DNA from: Limiplasma sp048370855
GTDB taxonomy: Bacteria; Bacillota; Clostridia; Christensenellales; Aristaeellaceae
Assembly: GCA_048370855.1 (NCBI GenBank)
Contig: DBGEOK010000049.1
Span: forward strand, 19,233 to 83,232
Reading direction: 5' to 3'
DNA: 64,000 nucleotides
Shown: one piece after another, positions 7,923 through 17,158 of the stretch
Numbering within the stretch: position 1 is the stretch's first letter
Layout: every line of letters begins with the position of its first letter
Notes under the pieces: generated by a model
The model's database searches: none
What the model was told of the DNA's origin: nothing
The model's input: the letters and a program-made list of their open reading frames with translations, nothing else
Made by a program: the position numbers and the translations under genes

Positions 7923-9956
7923 CTAGCGATTGTGGCTTTCCACACGGCGGATGATCAGAAGCGCGGCCAGGAGAATAAGGCTCCAAAGGGCCGCCGACAC
8001 CCATTGCCCCCTTTGATCGGCCTGCGATCCCTCCGGGGGATTGCCGCCCGCCGGAAAGGCATTCTGCCGCTCCGGCTTTGATTTGGCGGCATCCGGGGCC
8101 GGCGTCTCCGCGGGCTGGGCCGCCGTCTCTTGCGGCGAGGCGGGCTCAGGCGGCGCGCTTTGCCCGCCGCCTGAGCCGCCGCCAAAGGAATCGCCGCTTT
8201 CCTGCCCGGCAGGCTCCGCGCCGGAGGGCGGCGTAAAGCCTCCGGAAAAACTTGACGTCTGGCCGGGCGGCTGGAAGCCGCCGCCGTTTCCGCCGGCATT
8301 CATGCTGCCCATATCGGCGGTAGAGAGATCGCTGGCGTCCACCAGGGCGGCGCGGTTGTCCCGCTGCGCCTGGCTGGTCGCGGGAATCGTTCCGTCCAGT
8401 TGCCCCCGGATGCTTTCCGCGCGCTTGCGGCAGAAGGTTTGCAGCGTGCCGACCGCCTTTTCAAACGCCTCCATGCTGTAAAAAGCGGACGTATCCAACG
8501 CAAGATAGGGCGTTATCAATGCCTGTATTCGGCTAATTTCCCGCTCCAGCCATCCGTTTTCGAGGTTTTCCGCAAGGAAACGGTCATAGGCGGCGTGATA
8601 ATCCGCCAAGGCGTCCTCATCGCTGAAGATCCAGGCGATCAGCGGGCGGGAATCCACCGTGCCGCCGCTGACGGGCGAATCAATGGGCGAATTGACCGCG
8701 GAGGTGGCGTCGGAGGAGGCGGCAAAACCGCCAAAGGCCAGGTTGTAGTCCCAGGGGATGATGGACAGCCTTCCCTCCTCCTCGTACAGATAGTAGTTAT
8801 GCACCATCATGCCCGTATAGCTGTCGTCGTTGCAAAGGAAATGATGAACGGCCAGATAGCGGATCACCTCGTCCTGGCATACCGTGTCGTCCAGAGCTTC
8901 CTTGGCGTTCAGCCTGCGCAGCGCCTCGATCAGGCGCGCCTGATCCTTTTTGCCGGCGCTGGTTTTGGCGTTGTGGAAGATATTTGCGTAGTGATCCGGG
9001 TCATCGTCCGAATAGATCAGCTTCACATCGTCGCTTCCCATGCCAAAATTGAAGCCGCTCCCTCCGGGCGCTTCGGGAAAGCCGCCCCGCGCCTTTTCGC
9101 TATCGGGCGCCGCTTGGGCGTCGGGAACCGGCGTCGTTCCCCGGGCACTTTCTCCGCCGGAGGGATTGAAATCAGCGGGAGGCGTGTCCGGCATATCCGC
9201 GGGCGCGCCGGAGGAGCCGCCGAAGGAAAGCCCGCCGTCCCCAGGGCGCGTAGCCGTTTCCGGCGCGGAGCCGTCATTGCCCGGTCTTTCCCGTAGCTGG
9301 TCAAGGCTGAAGTCCCGTCCGTTTCCCCGGCCCCCGCCAAAAGACATGCTGTCCGGCTTATACAGCTCGCCCTTGGTCATCCCATTGCGGTCCAGAAACG
9401 CCTCTTCCACGCCCTCCACGGCCAGATACAACCCCCAGGGTTCGCCGTTGACGTTGATCTGTACATAGCTGCAGAGGGGAGAGGGAACGCCCATGCGATT
9501 CATTAGCGTATACGCCAGATCATCCTTCATCATGGTGGCATCTTGGATCAAATTATTGAGGCTCAGCTTATCCAGGCCATGATAGGTCATTCCCTTTTGA
9601 TAGTGGTCAAATTCCAACTTGAAGGAATAGCGGGAAGAGCCCATGGAGGCAACGGAAGAGAGGGAGGTGTTGCCCTTGGCGCGAATGCCCGCGCCCGCGT
9701 ACTTTTCGCCGTCGATGGCGACGCCGCACTGAGCGTATTCCTCCGCCATGGCGTTGGCAAGAAAGCCTTCCCAATCCTCCATTGTGATGTCGATGGTATG
9801 CACCTTGCTCCGGTCAAACAGCAGCTCCTCATAACCCGCGCGGCGTCGGTCGTCGCCCTGCGCCGGCTCCGAAAGCCCCCATAGGCACGCTGCGGCCAGC
9901 AGCATCAGCGCCGTGGCGACGCATGCGATACGCTCCGCTTTTTTGGTTCTCAGCAT
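7923..9956 (-). CDS. CotH-type kinase family protein, membrane-anchored, with a low-complexity insert
   Basis: The product has 677 residues. I chose the ATG at 9956, which follows GGGGTGATC and abuts the stop of the upstream gene. An N-terminal hydrophobic segment (about 8-28) is followed by the CotH domain: GIRAKGNTSL (about 90-99), SFKLEFDHY, YHGLDKLSLNN and GEPWGLYLAVEGVEEAFLDR. The catalytic-site segment IIPWDYNLAFGG lies at about 399-410. An insert rich in Gly, Pro and Ser (about 200-305) splits the domain, and a second such tract precedes a C-terminal membrane helix (about 650-667). CotH kinases phosphorylate proteins, classically spore-coat proteins; other bacterial CotH proteins occur outside sporulation. 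It is the last gene of an operon with VTC and DUF4956 genes, a recurring trio. The substrate is unknown. Confidence 0.85.
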   Translation of the reverse strand: MLRTKKAERIACVATALMLLAAACLWGLSEPAQGDDRRRAGYEELLFDRSKVHTIDITMEDWEGFLANAMAEEYAQCGVAIDGEKYAGAGIRAKGNTSLSSVASMGSSRYSFKLEFDHYQKGMTYHGLDKLSLNNLIQDATMMKDDLAYTLMNRMGVPSPLCSYVQINVNGEPWGLYLAVEGVEEAFLDRNGMTKGELYKPDSMSFGGGRGNGRDFSLDQLRERPGNDGSAPETATRPGDGGLSFGGSSGAPADMPDTPPADFNPSGGESARGTTPVPDAQAAPDSEKARGGFPEAPGGSGFNFGMGSDDVKLIYSDDDPDHYANIFHNAKTSAGKKDQARLIEALRRLNAKEALDDTVCQDEVIRYLAVHHFLCNDDSYTGMMVHNYYLYEEEGRLSIIPWDYNLAFGGFAASSDATSAVNSPIDSPVSGGTVDSRPLIAWIFSDEDALADYHAAYDRFLAENLENGWLEREISRIQALITPYLALDTSAFYSMEAFEKAVGTLQTFCRKRAESIRGQLDGTIPATSQAQRDNRAALVDASDLSTADMGSMNAGGNGGGFQPPGQTSSFSGGFTPPSGAEPAGQESGDSFGGGSGGGQSAPPEPASPQETAAQPAETPAPDAAKSKPERQNAFPAGGNPPEGSQADQRGQWVSAALWSLILLAALLIIRRVESHNR

Positions 9957-9960
9957 GGGA

Positions 9961-10632
9961 TCACCCCATATAATCGCCATTATAGCTTACCAGCACCGCG
10001 CTTCCCACGCCGTCCATTTCGGACAGCCTGGTGATGAAATCGGTGTCGTTGTCCTTCAGCGTCACCTCGTAGGTCAGCTCGATGGCGCCTTTCTGGGCGC
10101 TTTTGCTCTTGACGACGGTTTTGCCGGTATTTTGCTTCAGGTAGGCGGTCACCTGTTCCTCCGCCTTTCCGCTATCGCAGGAGATAACGGCGATAAACGG
10201 CTTCTGGGCGGATTTTTTGTTGCAGAACACAATCATGATGACGCCGATGATAACGCTGCCGAAGACGGCCAGCGGAATCATCCCGGCTGCCAGCACAATG
10301 CCGCCCGCGATGGACCAGAAGAGGAACGCAATGTCCATCGGCTCCTTGATGGCGGTGCGGAAACGCACGATGGAAAGCGCGCCCACCATGCCCAGGGACA
10401 GAACCACATTGGAGGTCACCGCCAAAATGACCATGGTGGTAATCATCGTCATGGCAATCAGCGAACCGCCAAAGGACTGAGAAAACATCACCCCGGCGTA
10501 GGTCTTTTTGTACACGAAAAAGATGAACAGCCCCAGGCAGAAGGACAGCAGCAAAGCGATGCCCATATCCGTAACGGATACGGCCGTCACGTTTTCCAAA
10601 AACGAGGATTTGAAAATATCGTTAAAAGTCAT
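9961..10632 (-). CDS. DUF4956-family integral membrane protein
   Basis: This 223-residue protein has three or four membrane spans in its first 135 residues (IALLLSFCLGLFIFFVYK, MITTMVILAVTSNVVLSLGMVGALSIVRFRT and two more). A soluble C-terminal domain of about 85 residues follows (KPFIAVISCDSGKAEEQVTAYL...). The GMVGALSIVRFRTAIKEP segment is typical of the DUF4956 family. It has a ribosome site (GGAGGCGTCC) and sits between the VTC and CotH genes with gaps of 23 and 4 bp. Function is unknown; constant association with VTC and CotH suggests one membrane complex, possibly in polyphosphate or phosphoryl-transfer chemistry. Confidence 0.85.
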   Translation of the reverse strand: MTFNDIFKSSFLENVTAVSVTDMGIALLLSFCLGLFIFFVYKKTYAGVMFSQSFGGSLIAMTMITTMVILAVTSNVVLSLGMVGALSIVRFRTAIKEPMDIAFLFWSIAGGIVLAAGMIPLAVFGSVIIGVIMIVFCNKKSAQKPFIAVISCDSGKAEEQVTAYLKQNTGKTVVKSKSAQKGAIELTYEVTLKDNDTDFITRLSEMDGVGSAVLVSYNGDYMG

Positions 10633-10655
10633 GTGGACGCCTCCATTCAGATTGA

Positions 10656-11327
10656 CTACTGATAAACCCGGCAGGCCGCATACTTGGAAAAGGCCGTAGC
10701 GCCGCGGCTTTTCAGCGCCGCCGCCTGTCGGATGACGCCCGGCAGGTATTCATCCCACTTGACCTCCAAAAGCGTCACGTCGTCCGCGATGGGCAAAGTC
10801 AGTCCATCGGGATTGAGAAAATCCCGCGGCGTACCGGCGCGAATGGCCCAGTCGATGGTCACGCGCACGTTGCCGGGGCCGTAAACGAAGGGGATGCGCT
10901 TATATTCCACCACCGTCTTGGGCGCCAGGCGGCGCACCTTCATATCTCCATACAGGGCCATCAGCAGGGGACGCTTGCTGGTTGCCAGCCAGGCGATATC
11001 CCCTTGGAGAATCCGCCGCGCCTCCATAAGCGTCAGAACTTCCCGCGGCTTGCACCCCACGCCGTCCCGCTTCATTTTGCATTCCAGCACGATATAGTCG
11101 AGATGGTCGTCATAATAACGAATGCGAAATTTTCTCCGCTCGTTCACGCCGTCCAGCTTTTCATGCAGCGCCGTATCCATCGGATCGTCAAAATACAGGC
11201 TGCGGATACGGTAATAGCCCTTTTCCGCGGCATTCGGATCGATCTTTGCCACAGCGCACAGGTTTGTTCGGATTGCCGCCGCGTCTCCGGGCGATATCAC
11301 ATGCTTCATCTCATGCCGGTAATTCAT
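10656..11327 (-). CDS. VTC-domain protein (polyphosphate polymerase-like)
   Basis: This 223-residue protein is a VTC domain, the catalytic tunnel of the yeast vacuolar transporter chaperone that makes polyphosphate from ATP. Visible signatures are MNYRHEMKHVI at the N-terminus, YYRIRSLYFDD, RRKFRIRYYD, ECKMKRDGVGCKPREVLT, EYKRIPFVYG..VRVTID and LLEVKWDEYLP. These give the ring of Arg/Lys and Glu residues that bind phosphate and metal in the tunnel. There is no signal peptide, so it acts at the inner membrane face. It is the first gene of the VTC-DUF4956-CotH operon, with AAGGAGG ahead of the ATG. Polymerase activity in this copy is inferred from the family. Confidence 0.87.
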   Translation of the reverse strand: MNYRHEMKHVISPGDAAAIRTNLCAVAKIDPNAAEKGYYRIRSLYFDDPMDTALHEKLDGVNERRKFRIRYYDDHLDYIVLECKMKRDGVGCKPREVLTLMEARRILQGDIAWLATSKRPLLMALYGDMKVRRLAPKTVVEYKRIPFVYGPGNVRVTIDWAIRAGTPRDFLNPDGLTLPIADDVTLLEVKWDEYLPGVIRQAAALKSRGATAFSKYAACRVYQ

Positions 11328-11400
11328 CTGATTTCCTCCTTCCTCTAAAGAATCAAAGCTGTGATTTCAGCATTGCCATTGTATCAGAGAACGGCGGCGG

Positions 11401-11435
11401 TATGATTGGAAATTTGGGAACAAACCACCGGAAAA
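11401..11435 (-). promoter_or_regulatory. Shared upstream motif, copy B
   Basis: TATGATTGG, an AT-rich stretch, then GGGAACAAACCACCGGAAAA, closely resembling 7828-7865. It lies about 75-110 bp upstream of the VTC start. The rest of 11328-11542 shows no gene. Confidence 0.35.
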
Positions 11436-11542
11436 TCAACCTCTGCTTTGAACGTACTGTGAACGCGGCGTGAAAACAGCCTTCGTCTGGAGCGGTTTTT
11501 GCAAAAGAAAAAATTTTGCGGCATACCTCATGAAGCATCATG

Positions 11543-11589
11543 ATCAAAATAAAGCAGGACGCTGTGCGGAGCAAATCCATAGCGTCCTG
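11543..11589 (-). terminator. Probable terminator after the TetR-MATE-kinase operon
   Basis: On the minus strand CAGGACGCT pairs perfectly with AGCGTCCTG across a 17-base loop, followed by CTTTATTTTG. Confidence 0.6.
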
Positions 11590-11636
11590 TATTATAAATT
11601 GATCCGTTTTTTGTCGCCAAAACGCTGCCAGGAAAT

Positions 11637-12213
11637 TCAACGATAGGCTGATATCACAACCTGGACGGCTCCGTCGATTCCAAGTCTGCCGCTGTTGATG
11701 CAAAGGTCAAAATCATTCATTCGCGGTGTTGATTTTTCCGCATAGAAAGAATAATATGCCATACGCTTTTTATCAACCGTCAAGCCGTTTTTCTATGTTT
11801 TCCGTCGGTTCCTGATATTCTTCCACGGCGCGGCGTATTCTTGTTTCGATATCCGCGTAAATGATCACGCGAAGCACTTGGAACTGGCCTCTTATCACCG
11901 TGCAAGCGCTGCGCCCCACGAGCACGCAAGGGCCGCGAACGTTCAGCTTACGAATCGCTTCGCGCTGGGCGAGATACAGTTTGTCCTTGACCGGCAGGTC
12001 GGAGGGCGCGCCGGGAGCAGTCGAATATAAGCGGCTTCCCGCCTCTATTTGATTTGCGCCGGCAAAGGATTCAGCGCAGAGGCCGCTACGGAGGACGGCC
12101 TCCTGGATCATTTCCCTGTCATAAAAGGGAATGCGCAGCCGTTCGGACGCGAGCTTGCCAATCTGTCTGCCGCCGCTGCCGTATTGTCGGCTGATTGCAA
12201 TGACCTTATCCAT
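11637..12213 (-). pseudogene. Cytidylate-kinase-like protein with a frameshift
   Basis: The first 145 or so residues are a cytidylate kinase-like P-loop protein: ISRQYGSGGRQIG (nucleotide-binding loop), FYDREMIQEAV, and the later GRSACTVIRG and RVIIYAD...RIRR blocks. The frame then stops (EKRLDG*) near 11784. In the next frame the normal C-terminus continues as VDKKRMAYYSFY, DFDLCINSGRLGIDGAV and ends at 11637. A one- or two-base indel around 11785-11788 explains this; it may be a real mutation or a sequencing error. The ATG at 12213 overlaps the MATE stop, with GAGGGTGG upstream. The family phosphorylates a nucleotide-like substrate that is not settled. Confidence 0.8.
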
Positions 12214-13627
12214 TTTGGCCACCCTCGCTTTCTTTTGTTTCGGCTGTTCCGCCCGACATCATTCTGGACGCCGCGCGTTTCATGGGCTTGATCAGAAAGA
12301 GGCACACAAGAATCGTCAGCGCGTCGGCGGCGGGCTGTGAAAAATAGATGCCCGCCACGCCGAAAACACGGGGCAGAAGCAGGATGAACGGGACATAAAA
12401 GGCCCCTTGCCGGATCAGGGACAAAACCAGCCCCACTTTCGACGCGCCGATGGTCTGATAGGTAATCGTCATCATATAACACAGGCCGAAGGCTGGATAC
12501 AGCGCCACCTGTGAAATCAGCAGCCACTTGCCAAACTCCACCACCGAAGGGTTGCGGTTGAACAGCAGAATGAGCGGACGGGCCAGCAGGATATACGCCG
12601 CCGCCACCGCAACGGTCAGCAGCAACGAGCCTTTGAGCGCGAACCGCGCCGCCTGATGGAACCGCTCCTCATTTTTCGCGCCGAAAGCGTAGGAGGCCAC
12701 CGGCTGATATCCCTGCATAAAACCCATCACCACATAGCAGCCGATGAGGATCAATCGCTGCACCACGCCGTAGGCCGCGATGATGAGATCGGAATCCGGC
12801 AGGGGCTTGGCGGCGATATTGGTCAGCGAGGTTGCCACCGCGAGGCAAATTTGGATGACAGCCGTGGGAATGCCGATTGATACGACGCCCCGCACCAGAC
12901 CGACGGAGGGTTGAAAATGACGGGGCTTTACCTGGATGATAGAGCGGCCGCTCAGATAGAACCACAGCAGAATGCCAAAGGTCACAAACTGAGAGACGGT
13001 CGTGGCGAGGGACGCGCCCTCCACGCCCATATCAAAACCCCAGGAAAACATGAACACCGGGTCCAGCGCCACATTCAGCAGCGCGCCGGCGACAACGGCG
13101 ATAGAAGATATTTTAACCGAGGATTCCGCCCTGGCCGCGCAGTTCAGGCTTTGGGCGGGAAGGTTGAACAGCGCGGCAATGAACATCCAAAACGCATAGT
13201 CTTTTGCTTGCGGCACAACCGCGTCGGAGGCGCCGAACGCCCGCAGCAGCGGTTCCATAAAGAGGACGCCTAAGATGCAAAGGACGCCGCCGACCAGCAT
13301 GGACAGCCCCGAAATGGTCGTGACCGTCCGGCTGGCGCCCTCCTTGTCGTCAGCGCCCAGTTGCCGGCCCGCGAGCACCGCCGCGCCCGCCGCAAAAATA
13401 TTTTCCAAGGAAACCATGATGAGCAGCAGCGGCAGGGTGACGCCCACCGCCGCCAGAGCGATGTCGCTGTTAAGCATGCCGATATACGCCGTGTCCACAA
13501 TGTTGTAAACGGCCTTTGCCAGCAGGGCCAGGGTGGCGGGAACAGCAAGCTTGACAATCGCCTTTGCGGGCGCGACATCTGATAAAATGGATTCCCGGTT
13601 GTTTGTGATTTCGTGATTCCCGCTCAT
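12206..13627 (-). CDS. MATE-family multidrug/cation antiporter
   Basis: The product has 473 residues and about twelve membrane helices in two MATE repeats. The N-terminus has the MATE opening KAIVKLAVPATLALLAKAVYNIVDTAYIGML, followed by IALAAVGVTLPLLLIM and AAGAAVLAGRQLGADDKEGA. The second half repeats the pattern (GVVSIGIPTAVIQICLAV, MGFMQGYQPVASYAFGAKN). MATE proteins export cationic drugs using sodium or proton gradients. I start it at the ATG at 13627, nine bases after GGAGG; the frame is open much further upstream but only inside the regulator gene. It lies 5 bp after a TetR regulator and overlaps the next gene, so its expression should follow TetR control. Confidence 0.92.
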   Translation of the reverse strand: MSGNHEITNNRESILSDVAPAKAIVKLAVPATLALLAKAVYNIVDTAYIGMLNSDIALAAVGVTLPLLLIMVSLENIFAAGAAVLAGRQLGADDKEGASRTVTTISGLSMLVGGVLCILGVLFMEPLLRAFGASDAVVPQAKDYAFWMFIAALFNLPAQSLNCAARAESSVKISSIAVVAGALLNVALDPVFMFSWGFDMGVEGASLATTVSQFVTFGILLWFYLSGRSIIQVKPRHFQPSVGLVRGVVSIGIPTAVIQICLAVATSLTNIAAKPLPDSDLIIAAYGVVQRLILIGCYVVMGFMQGYQPVASYAFGAKNEERFHQAARFALKGSLLLTVAVAAAYILLARPLILLFNRNPSVVEFGKWLLISQVALYPAFGLCYMMTITYQTIGASKVGLVLSLIRQGAFYVPFILLLPRVFGVAGIYFSQPAADALTILVCLFLIKPMKRAASRMMSGGTAETKESEGGQNG

Positions 13628-13632
13628 GGTTC

Positions 13633-14247
13633 TCATTCCTCCCGTTCCGCCACGCCATACAGCAAAATATGCAGCGACCGCTTGCAGACCTGCTCGCGCT
13701 GCTTCCAATCGTTTGATCCAAAGTTTTCCATACGGTATCGGGCGTTGATAAAGTCCTGATACAGCCGGAAGACCTCTACCACCTCGTCCACCGTAACGCC
13801 GGGTTGGAGCGGAATTTTTTCCAGCAGCGCGGTCAATACGGAAACATTCAGCGCGTCGAAGTCCGCTTTGATTTTTTGAACGGCCTCTTTCAAATGCGGG
13901 GGCGGCGAAATGACCGCCTCGCAAAACAGGGGGAGCAGTTGGGGGTTTACCTCAAAAAAGGCCAGACGCGCGTTAAAATAGCGCCCCAGACATTCGTCGG
14001 CGCTGCCTCCGACATCCGCCGCGCTTTTTTTGAGCACGGCGGTCAGTTGGTCGAAGCAGTTTTGCAGACAGGCAAGGTACAGTTCGTCCTTATCCTTAAA
14101 ATAGTGATAAAGAATCCCTTTGGAAATGCCGCCCGCGGTGCAGAGCGTGTTGACGGAGCTCAATCCGTAGCCTTGCCTTGCAAACTCCCGTGTGGCGTTT
14201 TCTAAAATTTTTTGCAGGCTTTTATAATTTTTTTCTTCCCGTTTCAT
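13633..14247 (-). CDS. TetR/AcrR-family repressor of the efflux operon
   Basis: The product has 204 residues. The ATG at 14247 follows AGGAGG at good spacing; the longer frame would need a TTG. The N-terminal helix-turn-helix (about 8-55) is ILENATREFARQGYGLSSVNTLCTAGGISKGILYHYFKDKDELY, the TetR signature. The C-terminal ligand domain is diverse, as usual. It sits ahead of the MATE gene and just behind a large inverted repeat (14271-14326). It probably represses its own operon until an exported compound binds. Confidence 0.92.
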   Translation of the reverse strand: MKREEKNYKSLQKILENATREFARQGYGLSSVNTLCTAGGISKGILYHYFKDKDELYLACLQNCFDQLTAVLKKSAADVGGSADECLGRYFNARLAFFEVNPQLLPLFCEAVISPPPHLKEAVQKIKADFDALNVSVLTALLEKIPLQPGVTVDEVVEVFRLYQDFINARYRMENFGSNDWKQREQVCKRSLHILLYGVAEREE

Positions 14248-14270
14248 GATGCATCCTCCTGTCAAACAAA

Positions 14271-14326
14271 AATAGACTTACCAGTCTGTTATCTTAGCAT
14301 ACTACAAACAGACCAGTAAGTCTATT
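14271..14326. promoter_or_regulatory. TetR operator: paired inverted repeats
   Basis: Two 20-bp arms (14271-14290 and 14307-14326) are inverted copies with two mismatches. The left arm is itself palindromic (AGACT-TACC-AGTCT) and the right one nearly so. This is what two TetR dimers would bind, 24-80 bp ahead of the regulator start. Confidence 0.75.
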
Positions 14327-14686
14327 AAATTTGTGTTAATAATTGTTCTGGCGATCAGCGGGCCTCTTTTGCCTGCTGCTGGCGGTTGGAACACGCCGCG
14401 ATCACAAGGGATCGGCCGGTAATATGCCGGTAGGCGGCAATGCGGGGGGCAGCGGCGCCGGGAACGTTGGGAAGCGTCGCCGCTCAAGCCCAGCGTCTAA
14501 GGACGATGCCCTTGTCGGGACCGCAGGCGGGAACCCCTGTCGCCTTTTATTTTGGCGGCGCAGCCCCATTGCCCGTATTGTGAAAAACGGACGCGGCGCT
14601 TTTGAGGCGCGCGTGCCCGGCTGACCTTCCCATCAGCCGGGCGTTTCCTTTGGATCAGAACGCGGACGGTTTCTCGCATGGATCGC
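14327..14686. other. Intergenic region with one strong hairpin
   Basis: GC-rich DNA with no supported gene. A perfect 10-bp stem GCCCGGCTGA/TCAGCCGGGC (14615-14624 with 14633-14642) lies downstream of the minus-strand GH3 stop at 14687. It may end that transcript or protect it, although the T-run is on the plus side only (GTTTCCTTT). Confidence 0.45.
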
Positions 14687-17077
14687 TCATTCGACCACAG
14701 TTACGGCGCCCGTCAGGTCGCCGATGCGAAGGGTATGCTCGCCGGGCTGCTCCAGCGTGATTTCAAACCCGGCGATTCTCCAGCTTTCCCCATTGATCGG
14801 GAGAAGCTTTTCCGCGACAAGCGTTTCTCCGTCATACAGCGAGACGTTCTCCACATCGTCGTTTCCGTGGTTGAACACCAGGCAATACACCTGGAACGGT
14901 TCCCCGGCCTTGACGTTGTAGGTTTTGTTGATCGTTACCTGCTTATATACAAAGGAGCCATAGTCCGTGGAGGTCTCCACGCGGTCATACTGGACGGGCA
15001 GGGTCAGCGCGCGGTATTCGATCTCGGACGTCTCTCCATACCGCATGCCGTATTGCGTACAGAACAGCGGGTCGCCGTAATTGACCGGCACGTTGTTGGG
15101 ATCCTCTAGCTGGAGCGCGGACAGGATCAGGCGAACATAATCATCGGCTCCATAATCGTTGGCCACATCGCCCCAGTTTTCCGTGCTTTGCTCAACGCTT
15201 CTTTCCACTTCTTTTACCAGTTTTCCCTGAGGCTGATATTTTCCCGCGATCAGGTCCGCGTAAATCCAGGGGTCCATATAATTGGAAAACTCGTGGGACG
15301 CCGCGGAGCCGTGGTCGGGCGTCCGCTTGACCGCGTTATACAGGATGGCGTCCGCTTTCGCCGCCGTCCACTCATCCGGGAAAGTCGATTCCAAGGTGAC
15401 GATCAGCGGCTTTCCCGCCTCGAGCGCGTCCTCCATGTAGAGCTCGGAAGCGTCGTTGAGCACGTCGGCGTCGACGATGACCACGTCCGCGTCCCGCACG
15501 TCCTCCACAACGGCGAACGTATCCGCCAGATGAGCCGCATATTTTTCCGCGACCTTGGCATTGGTTCCGGCCAGATAGATCTTTGTGCCGGCGGCAAGCG
15601 GGAGCAACTGATTTTGGTTTTTCAGCAAAACCACCGATTCAATTTCCAGCCGCTCCTCCAGCGCGATCAATTCGGGGTTTCTGGCGGCGGACAACGAAGC
15701 GTTATCCGTGATTTCCCATGGGTCGGTCCGGTAAGCCTCGCTGGCGGCCAGCTCGAGCACCGCGTCAAGATCGGCGTACGGATCTTCAAACATCCCCGTC
15801 TTGAACTTGCTCGCAAGCACCCTTTTGGCGGAACGGTCCAGCAGGGCTTCGTCGCAAATGCCTTTATCCACCGCCGAAACCAGCGCTTCCGGCAAATTGG
15901 GCGAACCGGCGGATTCCATCGTCGTGCCGTTGAGGAGGGTTCCGCTTCCGAACATATCCACGCCCGCGGTCAGCATACAGGTATACAGCATTTCTGGGTC
16001 TAGCTGATATTCGTCCAGGTTGACGCCCTCCGCTGTGACGCCGCTTGCGTGGCCCGCCGCGGAATGGCTGCCGAAGGAACCCCAGTCGGTAATCACGACC
16101 CCGTCATAGCCCAGCGTTTCGCGCAGAACGCCCAGCGTTTCGGAGTCAAAATCCGTTAGAACCTGGCCGGACAGCCCCAAGCCCTGATTGTTGGTCATGA
16201 TCCAGCCAACGCCGTTGTCCACCGCGGCCTTCCAGGGAATCAGCCAGTTGTCCAGGCTTTCCGCCGGGCTGATGGAGGATTCGTACGCTTTGGCGATGAA
16301 ATGCTTGGCGGTCGCCTCGATTCCGGCATTTTGAATGGCGGATATTTCCTTGCCCGCCACCTCGGCCACATACGCGGGCGTTTCTCCGTAGCTTTGCCCC
16401 AGCTCGACCGCGGAGGGATGGAAAACGACCTGATACTTCAGCGCCTTCATTTCCTTAGCCTGCATGGACACGATTTTTTCCACCAGGTCGGAATCGTTCG
16501 CCGTTCCGTAAGCGGTATGCATGGCGTCCACCATGCCGCCCCAGGTGTTGTACTCGCGGTCGCTTGCCAGCGTCACCGGGATGCCGTGCGCCGTCGCTTC
16601 GGCATAGGCCTGCAGCGCGTTATGATGGGCGACCTGCTGAGCGGGCGTGCCGTTTGCGTTGTCCAGGAAATTGGAAATTCCAAACTCCCGCATATACTGA
16701 TAATCCTGATTGTCCTCCGTCAGGACGAACGTTTCCGGGTCCATATCGTCCGCCCTGCCCGCGATATTTGCCATAAACAGCAAGGACGCCTTTTCGCTTA
16801 CGGTCAGCAGACCGACCAGATCGTCGGCCCGGGCGGCGTCCTCCAGGCGCCAATCCTCATAGGCGTCCAGCACCCCGTCCCTATCCATATCCTTGAATTT
16901 GAACCCGTCGATTTCAAGGATCGGCGTGATATCCGCCATGTAGGTCAGCCTTTTTTGGACCGCGCCTGCCTCGATCACCGCATAGGCGTCCGCCTTTACG
17001 TCCGTTTCGCAAAAGCCGGTGGGGCAGAGGCAGAGGAGCAGCGCGGCGGTCGTGATGATACTCAAGATTTTCTTCAT
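14687..17077 (-). CDS. Secreted family 3 glycoside hydrolase, large subtype (copy 2)
   Basis: The product has 796 residues, with a signal peptide (KKILSIITTAALLLCLCPTGF, cleavage about residue 23) and AAAGGAG ahead of the ATG. The acidic loop KDMDRDGVLDAYEDW lies at 62-76. In the catalytic domain KH is at 258-259 and the likely nucleophile is D331 in GVVITDWGSFG. The C-terminal beta-sandwich (about 715-796) ends in LEQPGEHTLRIGDLTGAVTVVE. It is the most divergent of the four large copies, with an NQGLGLSG segment where copies 1 and 3 have a GTG.SNT motif, so the substrate may differ. It lies 140 bp downstream of copy 3 but is separated from it by a terminator. Confidence 0.87.
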   Translation of the reverse strand: MKKILSIITTAALLLCLCPTGFCETDVKADAYAVIEAGAVQKRLTYMADITPILEIDGFKFKDMDRDGVLDAYEDWRLEDAARADDLVGLLTVSEKASLLFMANIAGRADDMDPETFVLTEDNQDYQYMREFGISNFLDNANGTPAQQVAHHNALQAYAEATAHGIPVTLASDREYNTWGGMVDAMHTAYGTANDSDLVEKIVSMQAKEMKALKYQVVFHPSAVELGQSYGETPAYVAEVAGKEISAIQNAGIEATAKHFIAKAYESSISPAESLDNWLIPWKAAVDNGVGWIMTNNQGLGLSGQVLTDFDSETLGVLRETLGYDGVVITDWGSFGSHSAAGHASGVTAEGVNLDEYQLDPEMLYTCMLTAGVDMFGSGTLLNGTTMESAGSPNLPEALVSAVDKGICDEALLDRSAKRVLASKFKTGMFEDPYADLDAVLELAASEAYRTDPWEITDNASLSAARNPELIALEERLEIESVVLLKNQNQLLPLAAGTKIYLAGTNAKVAEKYAAHLADTFAVVEDVRDADVVIVDADVLNDASELYMEDALEAGKPLIVTLESTFPDEWTAAKADAILYNAVKRTPDHGSAASHEFSNYMDPWIYADLIAGKYQPQGKLVKEVERSVEQSTENWGDVANDYGADDYVRLILSALQLEDPNNVPVNYGDPLFCTQYGMRYGETSEIEYRALTLPVQYDRVETSTDYGSFVYKQVTINKTYNVKAGEPFQVYCLVFNHGNDDVENVSLYDGETLVAEKLLPINGESWRIAGFEITLEQPGEHTLRIGDLTGAVTVVE

Positions 17078-17158
17078 AAGGATTCTCCTTTAAAAAACGG
17101 TCGGTTCTGGATGCGCGTTCCTGGGCATCCAATAAATTGGAATTTTCCTTTGAATCGC

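Noticed and set aside
13628..13924. Longer N-terminus for the MATE protein
   Set aside because: The extra 99 codons lie inside the TetR gene in another frame and lack a ribosome site; GGAGG points to the ATG at 13627.
14302..14487. 61-codon minus-strand open frame beyond the TetR operator
   Set aside because: It overlaps the operator, has no ribosome site and no family resemblance.
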